DNA from: Paracoccus wurundjeri
Lineage (GTDB): Bacteria; Pseudomonadota; Alphaproteobacteria; Rhodobacterales; Rhodobacteraceae
Assembly: GCF_030678915.1 (NCBI RefSeq)
Contig: NZ_JAUUTZ010000002.1
Span: 186,001 to 250,000, forward strand
Direction of reading: 5' to 3'
Length of the DNA stretch: 64,000 nucleotides
The notes beneath the pieces are model-generated. The model saw nothing but the letters and a program-made list of their open reading frames with translations, was not told where the DNA came from and did no database searches. Positions 26,562 through 35,173 of this stretch are shown here, one piece after another (within the stretch, counting starts at the first letter, position 1; every line of letters starts with the position of its first letter). Both the position numbers and the translations under genes were made by a program.

Positions 26562-27935
26562 TTACCTATCCTCGGCCAATGCGGGTTCAAGTAGCGTGAC
26601 GCGCTTGTCATCTATGAAACCGGTGTAAATATCGCCACGGCGGAATCCCGGGCTTGACAGGCAGGCGATCAGAAAGTCCCGATTGCTCCGCAACCCTTCG
26701 ATCGCGATCCCCTGCAATGCAGCGACAGCGCGGTCGCAGGCATCTGCGCGATCCCGTCCATGCGCAATCACCTTCGCCACCATCGGATCATAATAGGGTG
26801 TCACAACATCACCCTCGCGATAGGCGCTGTCGATCCGCAAGCCCTCTGTCTCGGCCGGAAGCTGGAAGCGGGTAAGGGGTCCCGGCGAAGGCAGGAAATT
26901 CTTTTCCGGCATCTCGGCATAAAGGCGGCATTCGATGGAATGGCCGCTTGGCGCGATTTCGGTCTGCGCCATCGGTCCAAGATCTCCACGGGCAAAACGC
27001 AACTGCATTCCAACAAGATCAAAACCGGTGACCATCTCCGTCACCGGATGCTCTACCTGGATGCGTGTGTTCATCTCGAGGAAAAAGAACTCGAAGCTCT
27101 CGACATCGACGATGAATTCTACGGTACCCGCGCCGCGATAGGCGGTGTGGCGGCAAAGCGCAACCGCAGCCGCAGTCATCCGTTCAAGAGTTTCAGGCGG
27201 AAGCAGAGGAGCGGGGCTTTCCTCGATCACTTTCTGAAATCGCCGTTGCAGCGAACAGTCACGTTCATAAAGATGAACCGCACCCGCCGCCCCGAAACCG
27301 AACACCTGAATCTCGACATGGCGGGCCTTGGGCACGTAGCGCTCCAGGAATACGCTGCTGTCGCCAAAGGCTCTGCCGGCCATGGACTGCGTGGCAGTGA
27401 CAACCCGGCCGAGCTGATCCGGGCCGTCAATCTGGCGCATACCGATCCCGCCTCCACCGGCCACAGCCTTGACAAGCAGCGGATAGCCCACTTGCGCGGC
27501 TTCGGCATCCAGATCGCTGTCGGGGCCGATCACACCCGAACCCGGAACCACCGGCACACCGGCCGCAGCGGCCAAAGCGCGTGCTTGCGCCTTGTCGCCC
27601 ATGGCGCGGATCGTTTCGGGCGCAGGACCAACCCAGGTAAGCCCTTCCGCCACGACACGGCCCGCGAATTCGGCGCTTTCGGACAAGAACCCATAGCCTG
27701 GATGTATCGCATCGGCACCGGTCTGCCTTGCGGCGGCCAGCACTTTTCCCATGTCGAGATAGCTTTCACGTGCGGGTGAAGGACCGATAGCCACGGCAAT
27801 ATCCGCCTCTTCCACATGAGCAAGCGTGGCATCCGCCTCTGAATAGATCGCAACGGTTTCGATACCGAGTTTACGGGCAGAGCGGATCACCCGGCGCGCA
27901 ATCTCGCCACGGTTGGCGATAAGCAGCCTTCGCAT
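26562..27935 (-). CDS. accC: Biotin carboxylase subunit of acyl-CoA/acetyl-CoA carboxylase
   Basis: The 457-residue protein has the complete ATP-grasp biotin carboxylase order: RRLLIANRGEIARRVIRSAR at the N-terminus, HPGYGFLSE, the glycine-rich KAVAGGGGIGMR, EMNTRIQVEHPVTEM, and a C-terminal cap domain. It carboxylates biotin on the adjacent carrier protein using ATP and bicarbonate. A GTG codon sits directly before the ATG. The start lies five bases after the carrier stop, with GAGG upstream. The pair is transcribed from the palindrome at 28230-28249, and the carboxyltransferase at 17907-19442 is the probable third subunit. The gene converges on the aconitase gene. Confidence 0.9.
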   Translation of the reverse strand: MRRLLIANRGEIARRVIRSARKLGIETVAIYSEADATLAHVEEADIAVAIGPSPARESYLDMGKVLAAARQTGADAIHPGYGFLSESAEFAGRVVAEGLTWVGPAPETIRAMGDKAQARALAAAAGVPVVPGSGVIGPDSDLDAEAAQVGYPLLVKAVAGGGGIGMRQIDGPDQLGRVVTATQSMAGRAFGDSSVFLERYVPKARHVEIQVFGFGAAGAVHLYERDCSLQRRFQKVIEESPAPLLPPETLERMTAAAVALCRHTAYRGAGTVEFIVDVESFEFFFLEMNTRIQVEHPVTEMVTGFDLVGMQLRFARGDLGPMAQTEIAPSGHSIECRLYAEMPEKNFLPSPGPLTRFQLPAETEGLRIDSAYREGDVVTPYYDPMVAKVIAHGRDRADACDRAVAALQGIAIEGLRSNRDFLIACLSSPGFRRGDIYTGFIDDKRVTLLEPALAEDR

Positions 27936-27940
27936 CACGA

Positions 27941-28162
27941 TCAGGCCTCAAGACGGGCGACAACCGTGCCTTCGGTCACGGTGGCACCCTCCTCGAACAG
28001 GATCTCGTGCAGCACACCCGGCTCGGGCGCGGATACGGGTATCTCCATCTTCATGGATTCAAGAATCATGATCGCCTCGCCTTCATCGATCCTGTCACCC
28101 GGCTTTGCCTCGATCTTCCAGATATTCCCTGTGATCTCGGTCTTGATGTCGATGATTGTCAC
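27941..28162 (-). CDS. Small biotin carboxyl carrier protein
   Basis: This is a 73-residue stand-alone biotinyl domain. Biotin attaches to Lys38 in ESMKMEI, and the surrounding GDRIDEGEAIMILES and GVLHEILFEEGATV follow the lipoyl/biotinyl hammerhead. It is much shorter than AccB (about 150 residues), as expected for the small carriers of dedicated acyl-CoA carboxylases. The start is a GTG with a strong AAGGAGGAG upstream. It is the first gene of the carrier-carboxylase operon. Confidence 0.9.
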   Translation of the reverse strand: MTIIDIKTEITGNIWKIEAKPGDRIDEGEAIMILESMKMEIPVSAPEPGVLHEILFEEGATVTEGTVVARLEA

Positions 28163-28229
28163 CTCGGTCTCCTCCTTCGCTCCGGCGCAAGATCGCCTTT
28201 CTTGAAAGAAGAAATAGCATGAGGTATTC

Positions 28230-28249
28230 GTAGTTGCAATAACAACTAC
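28230..28249. promoter_or_regulatory. Operator palindrome GTAGTTG-N6-CAACTAC upstream of the biotin carrier operon
   Basis: Perfect 7-base arms at 28230-28236 and 28243-28249 around CAATAA, 68 bases before the carrier start. It matches the element at 20620-20641 in arm sequence and spacing. This ties the carrier/carboxylase pair to the carboxyltransferase and tct operons as one regulon. Confidence 0.65.
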
Positions 28250-28378
28250 TTTTTGGAATCAGCTCAGGTGACGCAAAGCCGATCCTTCGTCAATCCGGCG
28301 GCCGCGTGGACTATCCGCCCGGCATCACACGCCCTGAGGATAAGCAAGAGGAAGAGAATCAGGATTTCGAGGGTCGCC

Positions 28379-28400
28379 ATTAGTTGTTCCGCTTGCTACT
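28379..28400. promoter_or_regulatory. Degenerate third copy of the operator, upstream of the TrmB-like gene
   Basis: ATTAGTTG-N6-TTGCTACT matches 12 of 16 arm positions of the AGTAGTTG-N6-CAACTACT element with the same spacing. It lies 153 bases before the regulator start and could be an autoregulatory site. The right arm is weak. Confidence 0.3.
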
Positions 28401-28553
28401 CCTATCAAGTCCGGGACATGGCGCAGCCCGCGCATAAGCTGCAATGAACAGCACGGGGAATACCGCAATCACGCTGTCGTCAGAACCGGTCCTGACTGGC
28501 AGAGACGGAATGCCCCGGCTAATGGACAGATTGAACGCAATGCAAGGTGAACC

Positions 28554-29429
28554 ATGACGGCACGAGTGTCAGAAGCAAGCAACGCCCCTGCGGATGTAAT
28601 TTCCGATCTGCGCAAGCTGGGGCTAACGGAATATGAAGGCCGGGTTTATTTTCAGTTGCTCTGCGAAAGCCCGGCAACGGCCTATGAGATCGCCAAAGCC
28701 GCAAATCTGCCACGACCGAATACCTATAACGCGCTGGAAAGCCTCGTGCAGCGCGGTGCCGTGCTGCCAGTCAGCGAATCCCCTGCACGCTATGTCGCGG
28801 CACCGCCCGAACAATTCCTCGATTCGGTGGCAAGACGAACCAGCACGCTTTGCACTGCGATCACCTCGCGGCTGAAGGATGTCGCGCGGCCGATAGATGA
28901 CCAGTATGTCTGGACATTACGCGGCGTGACCAATGTGCATGACAAGATCGCCTCCCTGATCGATGGCAGTCAGGAGTCCTTGATGATCAAGGCCAGCGAT
29001 GAGATCCTCCGCCGCCATACCGACAGCCTGCGCGCCGCCGCCGAGCGCGGAGTCGAGATGCTGATGGTCCTTTTCGCCAGCGATGTAAGCGAATTTCGCT
29101 TCGGCCCCAACTGCAAGGTCTACAGCCACGAGGGCAACGGGGTCCGGATGGGCAAGACCGATAACCTGTTCACCATCGCGGCCGACCATGTAGAGATGGT
29201 AACGGCTCAGATCCTCGAAGTGGTGGTGGCTGTCCATACCCGCAATGAACCAATCGTCACCATGGCCGAATCCCTTGTGCGACATGATTTCTACATGGCC
29301 GAGATTTTTCAGCGTTTCGGTCCCCAGATCGACGACGCTTTCGGCCCTTATTTACGCGATTTGCGGCTGGCCTGCTTTACGCCGGCGCAGGCGGATTCAT
29401 TCCGGCTGAAGACCGGAATCCGCGACTGA
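28554..29429 (+). CDS. TrmB-family transcriptional regulator
   Basis: The protein has 291 residues. Residues about 15-75 form a TrmB winged helix: LRKLGLTEYEGRVYFQLL, then TAYEIAKAANLPRPNTYNALESLVQRG. The C-terminal part (about 115-275) resembles the phospholipase-D-like effector domain of TrmB proteins. TrmB regulators are best known from archaea as sugar sensors, and bacterial members are less studied. It stands next to the carrier/carboxylase operon and divergent from it. Palindromes at 20620, 28230 and (weakly) 28379 are its likely sites. Ligand unknown; a tricarboxylate or acyl-CoA of the pathway is a reasonable guess. Confidence 0.85.
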   Translation: MTARVSEASNAPADVISDLRKLGLTEYEGRVYFQLLCESPATAYEIAKAANLPRPNTYNALESLVQRGAVLPVSESPARYVAAPPEQFLDSVARRTSTLCTAITSRLKDVARPIDDQYVWTLRGVTNVHDKIASLIDGSQESLMIKASDEILRRHTDSLRAAAERGVEMLMVLFASDVSEFRFGPNCKVYSHEGNGVRMGKTDNLFTIAADHVEMVTAQILEVVVAVHTRNEPIVTMAESLVRHDFYMAEIFQRFGPQIDDAFGPYLRDLRLACFTPAQADSFRLKTGIRD

Positions 29430-29471
29430 AGCGGCACAAATTCGGCGATAAGCTCGATTTCCGCGCCAGAC

Positions 29472-29506
29472 ACCGGCCATCAGACCTAAAACCGGTGATG
29501 GCCGGT
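29472..29506 (+). terminator. Strong hairpin after the TrmB-like gene
   Basis: ACCGGCCATCA at 29472-29482 and TGATGGCCGGT at 29496-29506 are perfect 11-base arms with a 13-base loop. It lies between convergent genes. There is no T tract, so it may act in both directions or be Rho-assisted. Confidence 0.5.
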
Positions 29507-29532
29507 ACCGATGCAAGTTGCTGAAATCATGA

Positions 29533-30863
29533 TCAGGCCGGTTTGTGGCGTGGGCGCAGCCCGGGGAACCCACGTCCCCGCAGCGACGCGCCAGCGGTTT
29601 CGGTCACAAACAGCAAGGCGACAGCCCCGACCACGCAAGCGCCCATCATGTAATAAGCCGGTATCAGATGACTTCCGGTTTTCGCAACCAGCCAGTCATT
29701 GATCAGCGGAGCGGTACCCCCGAAAAGCGAGGTCGACACGTTATAAGAAATCGCCAGCCCCGCATATCGCACATGGGTGGGAAACATCGCCGGGAAGGTG
29801 GCAGAGATGGTCGCCAGTTGCGGAACATAAAGCAGACCCAGCACCCCAAGGCCGACAAGGGCACTGACCGGTGCTGAAACATCGGCACGGCGGCAATGAA
29901 CAGCCCGATGATGGAAAACCACCACAATGCCTTGCGCCCGTAACGATCCGAAAGCGCGCCCGCAAAGGGAAGCAGCACCATCATCGCCAGCATGGCCAGC
30001 AACGGCACCAGCAACGAGGCGTTATTTCCCATCTTCAGGGTCGTGCTCATGAATGTGGGCATATAGGCCAGCAGGACATAATTGACGACGTTCAGGGTCA
30101 CCACAAGGCCGCTCAGCAGCAGCAGCGGTTTCCAGTATCCGCTCAGCAATTTCCGCAGCGGCACGGTTTCGTTCTCTTCCTGCTCAGCGGCCTCAGCCAG
30201 TTCCCGGAATACCGGCGTGTCCTCCATTTTCGACCGCAGATACAGTCCCGACAGGCCAAGCGGCGCCGCGATCAGGAAGGGCAGACGCCATCCCCATTCA
30301 CCCATCGCTTCATCCCCAAGAACAAGCGAGCAGCCCAGCATCAGGAAAGCGCCCAGCGAAAAGCCGGCCAGTGTCCCGAATTCAAGGAAACTGCCGTAAT
30401 AGCCGCGCTTGTCGTCGGGGGAATACTCGGCCATGAAGGTTGCCGCCCCGCCATATTCGCCACCGCTGGAAAATCCCTGCACCATGCGCAGGATGATCAG
30501 CAGCACCGGCGCGGCCCAGCCGATGCTATCATAGGTCGGCAGAAGCCCGATGCCCAATGTCGCCATCGACATGATGATGATCGTCCAGGCCAGCACGGTC
30601 TTGCGCCCCAGCCGGTCGCCCAAGGGTCCCCAGAACAATCCGCCCAACGGGCGAACCAGAAAAGAAATCGCAAATGTCGCAAGTGCAAACAGCGTCGCCT
30701 CGGCCGTGCTGCCGGGAAACAATGCCGCCGAAATATAGGTCACGCCATACGCGTAGACCCCGTAATCAAACCATTCTGTCGCATTTCCGATTGCCGATGC
30801 CGCAATCGCACGCCGCAGCAACGCAGAAGAGGCCCCCTCAGAAGCCACTGCTGGATTGTCCAT
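29533..30863 (-). pseudogene. MHS-family MFS transporter, broken by a one-base frameshift
   Basis: The N-terminal frame (30863 down to about 29872) encodes about 330 residues of a metabolite:H+ symporter: ATEWFDYGVYAYG, RPLGGLFWGPLGDRLGRKTVL and FSSGGEYGGAATFMAEYSP are typical of the proline/betaine-shikimate (MHS) branch. After VPMF the frame goes out of phase. The remaining helices (APVSALVGLGVLGLLYV through TETAGASLRGRG) continue in another frame to 29533. One extra T in the TTT run near 29870-29873 would restore a protein of about 440 residues. Either the gene is inactivated or the sequence has an error. AAGGGGGGG precedes the ATG. Its substrate and its link to the TrmB regulon are unknown. 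Confidence 0.82.
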
Positions 30864-31131
30864 AATACCCCCCCTTAAAAAACAACTAGTTAAACCGGAC
30901 TCTACATTAAAATATTCGTCACCCCGGAGGATTAACTATTCACGTTCGATTGCGACTGTAAAGACGAATATTGCAGAATTCAGCCCCCGAACGACAGAAA
31001 GTTTTATCGCGGGCATAATTGCTGCGATACGGAACAGCCTGCGATACAGAACCGGAATTCGCCAATCCTGCTGGCCAATGTCCTGTATCATTCCCGCATC
31101 CGGAAACGCCGCTCTTCCAGGAGCGGTCAGG
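30864..31131. other. 268-bp intergenic region
   Basis: No gene is supported. It carries the promoter of the minus-strand MHS transporter, with an AACTAGTT palindrome at 30885-30892. Near its right end a perfect stem, CCGCTC at 31109-31114 and GAGCGG at 31121-31126, could terminate the gene that ends at 31132. The T tract on the minus strand is short. Confidence 0.4.
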
Positions 31132-33252
31132 TCATAACGGGTGATCAGGTCCCGAACTGACCGTTGCGATAGAGCGTTCCAGCCGATCCAGACGTTTCTT
31201 GCCACCACTGACAAGCGCCCGCTCTCGCAGAACCTCCAGATAATCCGGGGTCAGGCGGCAGTTGCGATACAGTTTCAGCAGGCTGCTGCGCGTGGCCTCC
31301 CCCGTCACGATGCCGCGCATGGTTTTGCTAAGCACCTTGCCGTTGCGCAGCATCAGGGCGGTCTTGTGATCGGCATGGCGCAACGGAATGTGACAGGAAT
31401 TCGCGGGGCTGAACCGTTCGCAATGGCGCCGGTCCAGCTCCACTTTCGGATCGTAGAACAACCAGACTTGCCCCGCCGAGGCCGATTCCCTGGCGGCATC
31501 GCAAAAGGCGCCGTCCCAATCCGCCATCCGCCCGGAAAGATAGCGGCCATCCCAGCCGGCAATCCGGCTTGAAAGGCTGGACTGAGGTGAAAACGCCGCC
31601 ACTTTACAGCCCGGCGCCAGGGATGAAAAAGCCGCAGCCCCATATCCGCCCATCGAGGTTCCGAACATGGTTACCGACTGAAACTGCCGGAAAAAGCCGC
31701 TTTCCTTGAGCGACAGAAGATAACGATGCAGCCCATCATTGCGATACCAGGCGGGAATGAAGGTCATCACGCCCAAATGAGACCAGCCCGCCTTGCGGAC
31801 GAAATCATAGCCCCAGGGATCGCGCGCCACGGGATTTTCACGGGCCGAGGACAGATTGTCAAAGGAAACCAGCAGATGCTCGTGACTGCGCGCAGCATGT
31901 ACGCATGCATAATTCGGCATCGAATGATAGAATCCATGCGCCTGCCCCGACAGCCGGAAATCCCCCAACCAGCCGGGGGCAAGGCTTTGGCGGGGCATGT
32001 TCTTTCCCTCGGTATCCGCGGCCCTGTCCGCGCCATCTTCCTCGGATTGATCGTCCTGTTCCGTTCCGGCCCAGGTCTCTTCTTCATTGTCGGGTTCCGC
32101 CTCACGCGCCGTCAGTTCGGATGTCCAGCGCATATTGCTTTCATCCAGAAACGGCCGCGTCACCTCGACCCCGAAGGGAACATGCCACTGGAACATGGAT
32201 GCAGGCGGATTCTTGCCCTCCAGAAACAGCGCGATGGCCTGACGCGCCTGCGGATCCTGACCGGCCAGCAACCGGTCCAGCCGCGATCCGAACTCGGCGA
32301 TCACGGCCTGATGCGCGCGCAGGATATCCGGAAACTCCTGAAACAGATCCTGCCGCAGCTTCTCCAGCTTCTGACAGCTGTCCTGCGGCAGGATGACATC
32401 GATAAAGCTGAAATTCCACCGGAAGAACTGGGTGATCGTGGCTTTCAGCATATCCGGCGTTATGAATGGCAAATCCGGACCCGCGCCGACATGCCGCAGC
32501 AACCAGGTTTCCGCATCCTGCGACACATAGGAAACCACCCGTCCAAGGCCAAAGCCCGGCGCTTCCCGCGGCGCAAGCCAGCCACCCTCAAGAAAACGGC
32601 CCTCCGTATCCGCGCCGGCGCCGTTCAGCCAGATCAGCGGCTCTTTCCGCTTCGCGAATTTCGGTTTCAGAACCGGTCGCCCGGACTGTAACCTGCGGGC
32701 CACCCGGGGGCGGAAAAACGATCGCATTGTCGCCGCCAGCAATGGCCCGCGCAGCCCGTCGCTCGTTCCCCGGCCGAACCGCTGGCACAGCAGTTCCCCT
32801 GAATGACGCCGCTGACCTGAACTGCCGGCAATCTGGCAGGTCAGGCTCAGTACATCGGGGATCTGCGGCAGCGCCGCGAACAAATCCCCAAGCATGCCGC
32901 CGCCGGTCTCGATATGCACGAAATCTTCGGGCATCAGCCACAACAGGTATTCTGCATCCTTTCGGCCTTCCCGCAGAACGGTCTCTGTCACCACGCGCTG
33001 CCGGGTATTCGCCGCGGCCAGACCCGGATGCGCGCTTGGGCGATAGCTTATCAGCCCCGCATTCTCCAGGGCGCGACCCAGCGCATCCGCCTGTTCATTC
33101 GCGCTGTCGCCATAGACGGTAATTCGATGAAACCCGATGCGGCGATGATGCAGAACCCATTCAACCAGCGTCGGTCCGGAATCGTTCATCAGCATATGCA
33201 GGCTGATATCGGGCTGCCCGCTTTGCTTCGAATAGTCGATGAAATTATTCAT
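31132..33252 (-). CDS. Glycosyltransferase-family-2-like / alpha-beta-hydrolase-like fusion protein
   Basis: This is a 706-residue protein with two parts. Residues about 15-130 resemble the GT2-type (DUF4422/Glyco_tranf_2_4-like) domain found in Rhodobacterales: MNDSGPTLVEWVLHHRRIGF, TVYGDSANEQAD and an acidic LMPEDFVH. Residues about 440-650 form an alpha/beta-hydrolase-like domain with a nucleophile-elbow motif GTSMGGYGA. That part matches the separate protein at 35174-36247 throughout (VSFDNLSS, PWGYDFV, WSHLGVMTF, FSPQSSL, HADHKTAL). A linker with an acidic stretch joins them. The start at 33252 was chosen because the upstream frame only reads through an 18-base tandem repeat. Its function is not known; sugar or acyl modification of a surface molecule is possible. 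Confidence 0.62.
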   Translation of the reverse strand: MNNFIDYSKQSGQPDISLHMLMNDSGPTLVEWVLHHRRIGFHRITVYGDSANEQADALGRALENAGLISYRPSAHPGLAAANTRQRVVTETVLREGRKDAEYLLWLMPEDFVHIETGGGMLGDLFAALPQIPDVLSLTCQIAGSSGQRRHSGELLCQRFGRGTSDGLRGPLLAATMRSFFRPRVARRLQSGRPVLKPKFAKRKEPLIWLNGAGADTEGRFLEGGWLAPREAPGFGLGRVVSYVSQDAETWLLRHVGAGPDLPFITPDMLKATITQFFRWNFSFIDVILPQDSCQKLEKLRQDLFQEFPDILRAHQAVIAEFGSRLDRLLAGQDPQARQAIALFLEGKNPPASMFQWHVPFGVEVTRPFLDESNMRWTSELTAREAEPDNEEETWAGTEQDDQSEEDGADRAADTEGKNMPRQSLAPGWLGDFRLSGQAHGFYHSMPNYACVHAARSHEHLLVSFDNLSSARENPVARDPWGYDFVRKAGWSHLGVMTFIPAWYRNDGLHRYLLSLKESGFFRQFQSVTMFGTSMGGYGAAAFSSLAPGCKVAAFSPQSSLSSRIAGWDGRYLSGRMADWDGAFCDAARESASAGQVWLFYDPKVELDRRHCERFSPANSCHIPLRHADHKTALMLRNGKVLSKTMRGIVTGEATRSSLLKLYRNCRLTPDYLEVLRERALVSGGKKRLDRLERSIATVSSGPDHPL

Positions 33253-33254
33253 TT

Positions 33255-33290
33255 TTTCTACAATGCAACAAGTTTCTACAATGCAACAAA
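33255..33290. repeat. 18-bp tandem duplication in the leader of the fusion gene
   Basis: The unit TTTCTACAATGCAACAAG occurs at 33255-33272 and again at 33273-33290 with one change at the last base. It lies just upstream of the ATG at 33252 on the minus strand. It could be a recent slippage duplication or a binding site. Confidence 0.75.
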
Positions 33291-33310
33291 AGTAACTGAA
33301 AGCGGTGCGG

Positions 33311-35017
33311 TCAGGCCATATTGATGAAATTCGCAATTTTGAAATACCCTTTACGGGTATAATGATCGCTATCCACGAATTCCTCGGCCGGGATCAGCTT
33401 TTCCACATCTATGAAAATGGCCCCGGGATGAGCCTCGCAGAATTCCCGGCACATGGTATTATAGACGGCCCGCGCCCCGGACGTCCGGGCGGCCTGCTCA
33501 CCGATCTGTTCGGCCGCGCCCAGGATGAACAGTTTTGCATCAGGCCGCATCAGGCCGATAGCTTTCTCGAAACTCCGCCGCACAAGGTTCAGCCGCTGCG
33601 CCTCATCCAGATCCAGATGATGTAAATGGTTCAACATCTGAATGGCGGTCTTCGGCGTCCGGACAAGACCGGACAGGCGTTTGGGCGGGATCGTCAGCAG
33701 ATAGCGGTCCGTCTCATCGGGAAAGCCATAGGTAAAAAGATTCCTCGTCAGGAAAGCGAAAAGCATCGACAGAATGATCACATCCGATGTCTTCAGGCTT
33801 TTGTCCAACGCCTCCATCTCGGCAAGGTTATGCCCCGCCACATGGTTCAGAGCCCAGTGATTTGCAATCCGCTGTTCACGAGGGTTCAGAAAGAATCCGG
33901 CATCGTCATAGCGGACGATAAGGCCGTCATCGTCCGGCTTGTTAACGAATTCATCCCGTTCGGTGCCGCAATAGAAGGATACCTGCTGCAGGTCGCATCC
34001 GCCGACAAGGCAAAGCTGACCCCCGGCAGCCGCCTCCGCATCGCCGAATTCGTCGACCTGCCGGATCCATCCCACTTCCGCGGGGATATCCAGCGAATTG
34101 GCCACAGGCTTCGCGATCTCGAATTCGGGCCGTTCCAGATGATTCCAGACCCATTGCTCGACCCCCATATTCAGGGTGCGGCAGGAAAAGGCGAAATGAT
34201 GCACGACCGTGCCGTTGAACCTGCGGCGCAGGCAGAAAAATCCGACCAGCCCGTAATCGCCGTATTTGTCCCTGACATGGATCAGCCCGGCATGAACGCC
34301 GGGAATGCGCAGAAGCTCCTGCAATTCGGCCTTCTGCTCATCGGTCGTCACCCGCTGCTTGGTAAAGTTCAGCTGGTTCGTGCGATTGATCAGTTCATAG
34401 ACCCGATCCATCCGATCTTCGAAATCCGCGATGATCTTGATCTGGATATCGGATTGCCGCAGAAACTCCTCATTCGACAGGTTGCCGGAAATCTGCGCCT
34501 GTTCCTTGGTTTCCAGAACACGGTATTGCTGCAAACGCGCGTGATCGCGGTCATCCTTGCCCCGCAGCTGAGGCAACCCGGCCAGCCCGGAAAGATCGGG
34601 CTGCGACCCATCTGTCGAGCCGGTGGCATCCAGGCAGGCGATGCGGGGCGAGAAATATTTGACCTCTTCAAGGTTCAGGTGATTGTCGTCCAGAAACAGC
34701 GCATTTTCATCGCGAAGCTGCATCCGTTCCAGGATCGACTTGATGGCCTGACCTTTCGGGCTCCATTCGATATGCGGAAATACGAATTTATCCCAGACGC
34801 CCAGCCTGACCAGTTCGGCTTTCGCCTGCTCGAAATCGTTCTTGGAACAGATCGAGCACATGATCCCGCGGTCGACAAGCGTGTGTACCAGATCGATATG
34901 CGCTTGGACCGGTGTGATATCGCCTTCGGATAATGTGCCGTTCCAGAAGGTCTCATCCAGATCCCAGATAACGACCTTAACGTCTTTATCGATAATCGCG
35001 AAACGTGGGTCACTCAT
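33311..35017 (-). CDS. FkbH-like HAD-IIIC phosphatase-family protein
   Basis: The protein has 568 residues. Residues about 12-140 are a HAD domain of the IIIC/FkbH class: VIWDLDETFWNGTL holds the nucleophile Asp and the acid/base Asp, ICSKND motif II, and LFLDDN motif III. A middle domain of about 150-330 resembles the GNAT-like part of FkbH proteins (NRTNQLNFT, YGDYGLVGF). The C-terminus, ending DSDHYTRKGYFKIANF, looks like an SGNH-type region. FkbH proteins load a glycerate-derived C3 unit onto carrier proteins in polyketide or surface-glycan pathways. No carrier protein is nearby. The ATG at 35017 has AGGA eight bases upstream; the ATG two codons earlier is too close to it. Confidence 0.75.
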   Translation of the reverse strand: MSDPRFAIIDKDVKVVIWDLDETFWNGTLSEGDITPVQAHIDLVHTLVDRGIMCSICSKNDFEQAKAELVRLGVWDKFVFPHIEWSPKGQAIKSILERMQLRDENALFLDDNHLNLEEVKYFSPRIACLDATGSTDGSQPDLSGLAGLPQLRGKDDRDHARLQQYRVLETKEQAQISGNLSNEEFLRQSDIQIKIIADFEDRMDRVYELINRTNQLNFTKQRVTTDEQKAELQELLRIPGVHAGLIHVRDKYGDYGLVGFFCLRRRFNGTVVHHFAFSCRTLNMGVEQWVWNHLERPEFEIAKPVANSLDIPAEVGWIRQVDEFGDAEAAAGGQLCLVGGCDLQQVSFYCGTERDEFVNKPDDDGLIVRYDDAGFFLNPREQRIANHWALNHVAGHNLAEMEALDKSLKTSDVIILSMLFAFLTRNLFTYGFPDETDRYLLTIPPKRLSGLVRTPKTAIQMLNHLHHLDLDEAQRLNLVRRSFEKAIGLMRPDAKLFILGAAEQIGEQAARTSGARAVYNTMCREFCEAHPGAIFIDVEKLIPAEEFVDSDHYTRKGYFKIANFINMA

Positions 35018-35173
35018 AAACATATCCTGAACTCATAAACAGAGCATCATTACCGCCAACCGTTCACAAGCTCCAGCGTCATTATCATCCAAAGTTAAAA
35101 TAATCGCGAAGGGCAATCGCCGGCCCCTGCCCTGCCGGCCCATCGCCGCAGCCCGGGATCCTGCGCCTTGTCG

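Noticed and set aside
30885..30892. AACTAGTT near the MHS promoter as another TrmB site
   Set aside because: Only one half-site matches (CAACTAG), and the partner arm at the 6-base spacing is absent.
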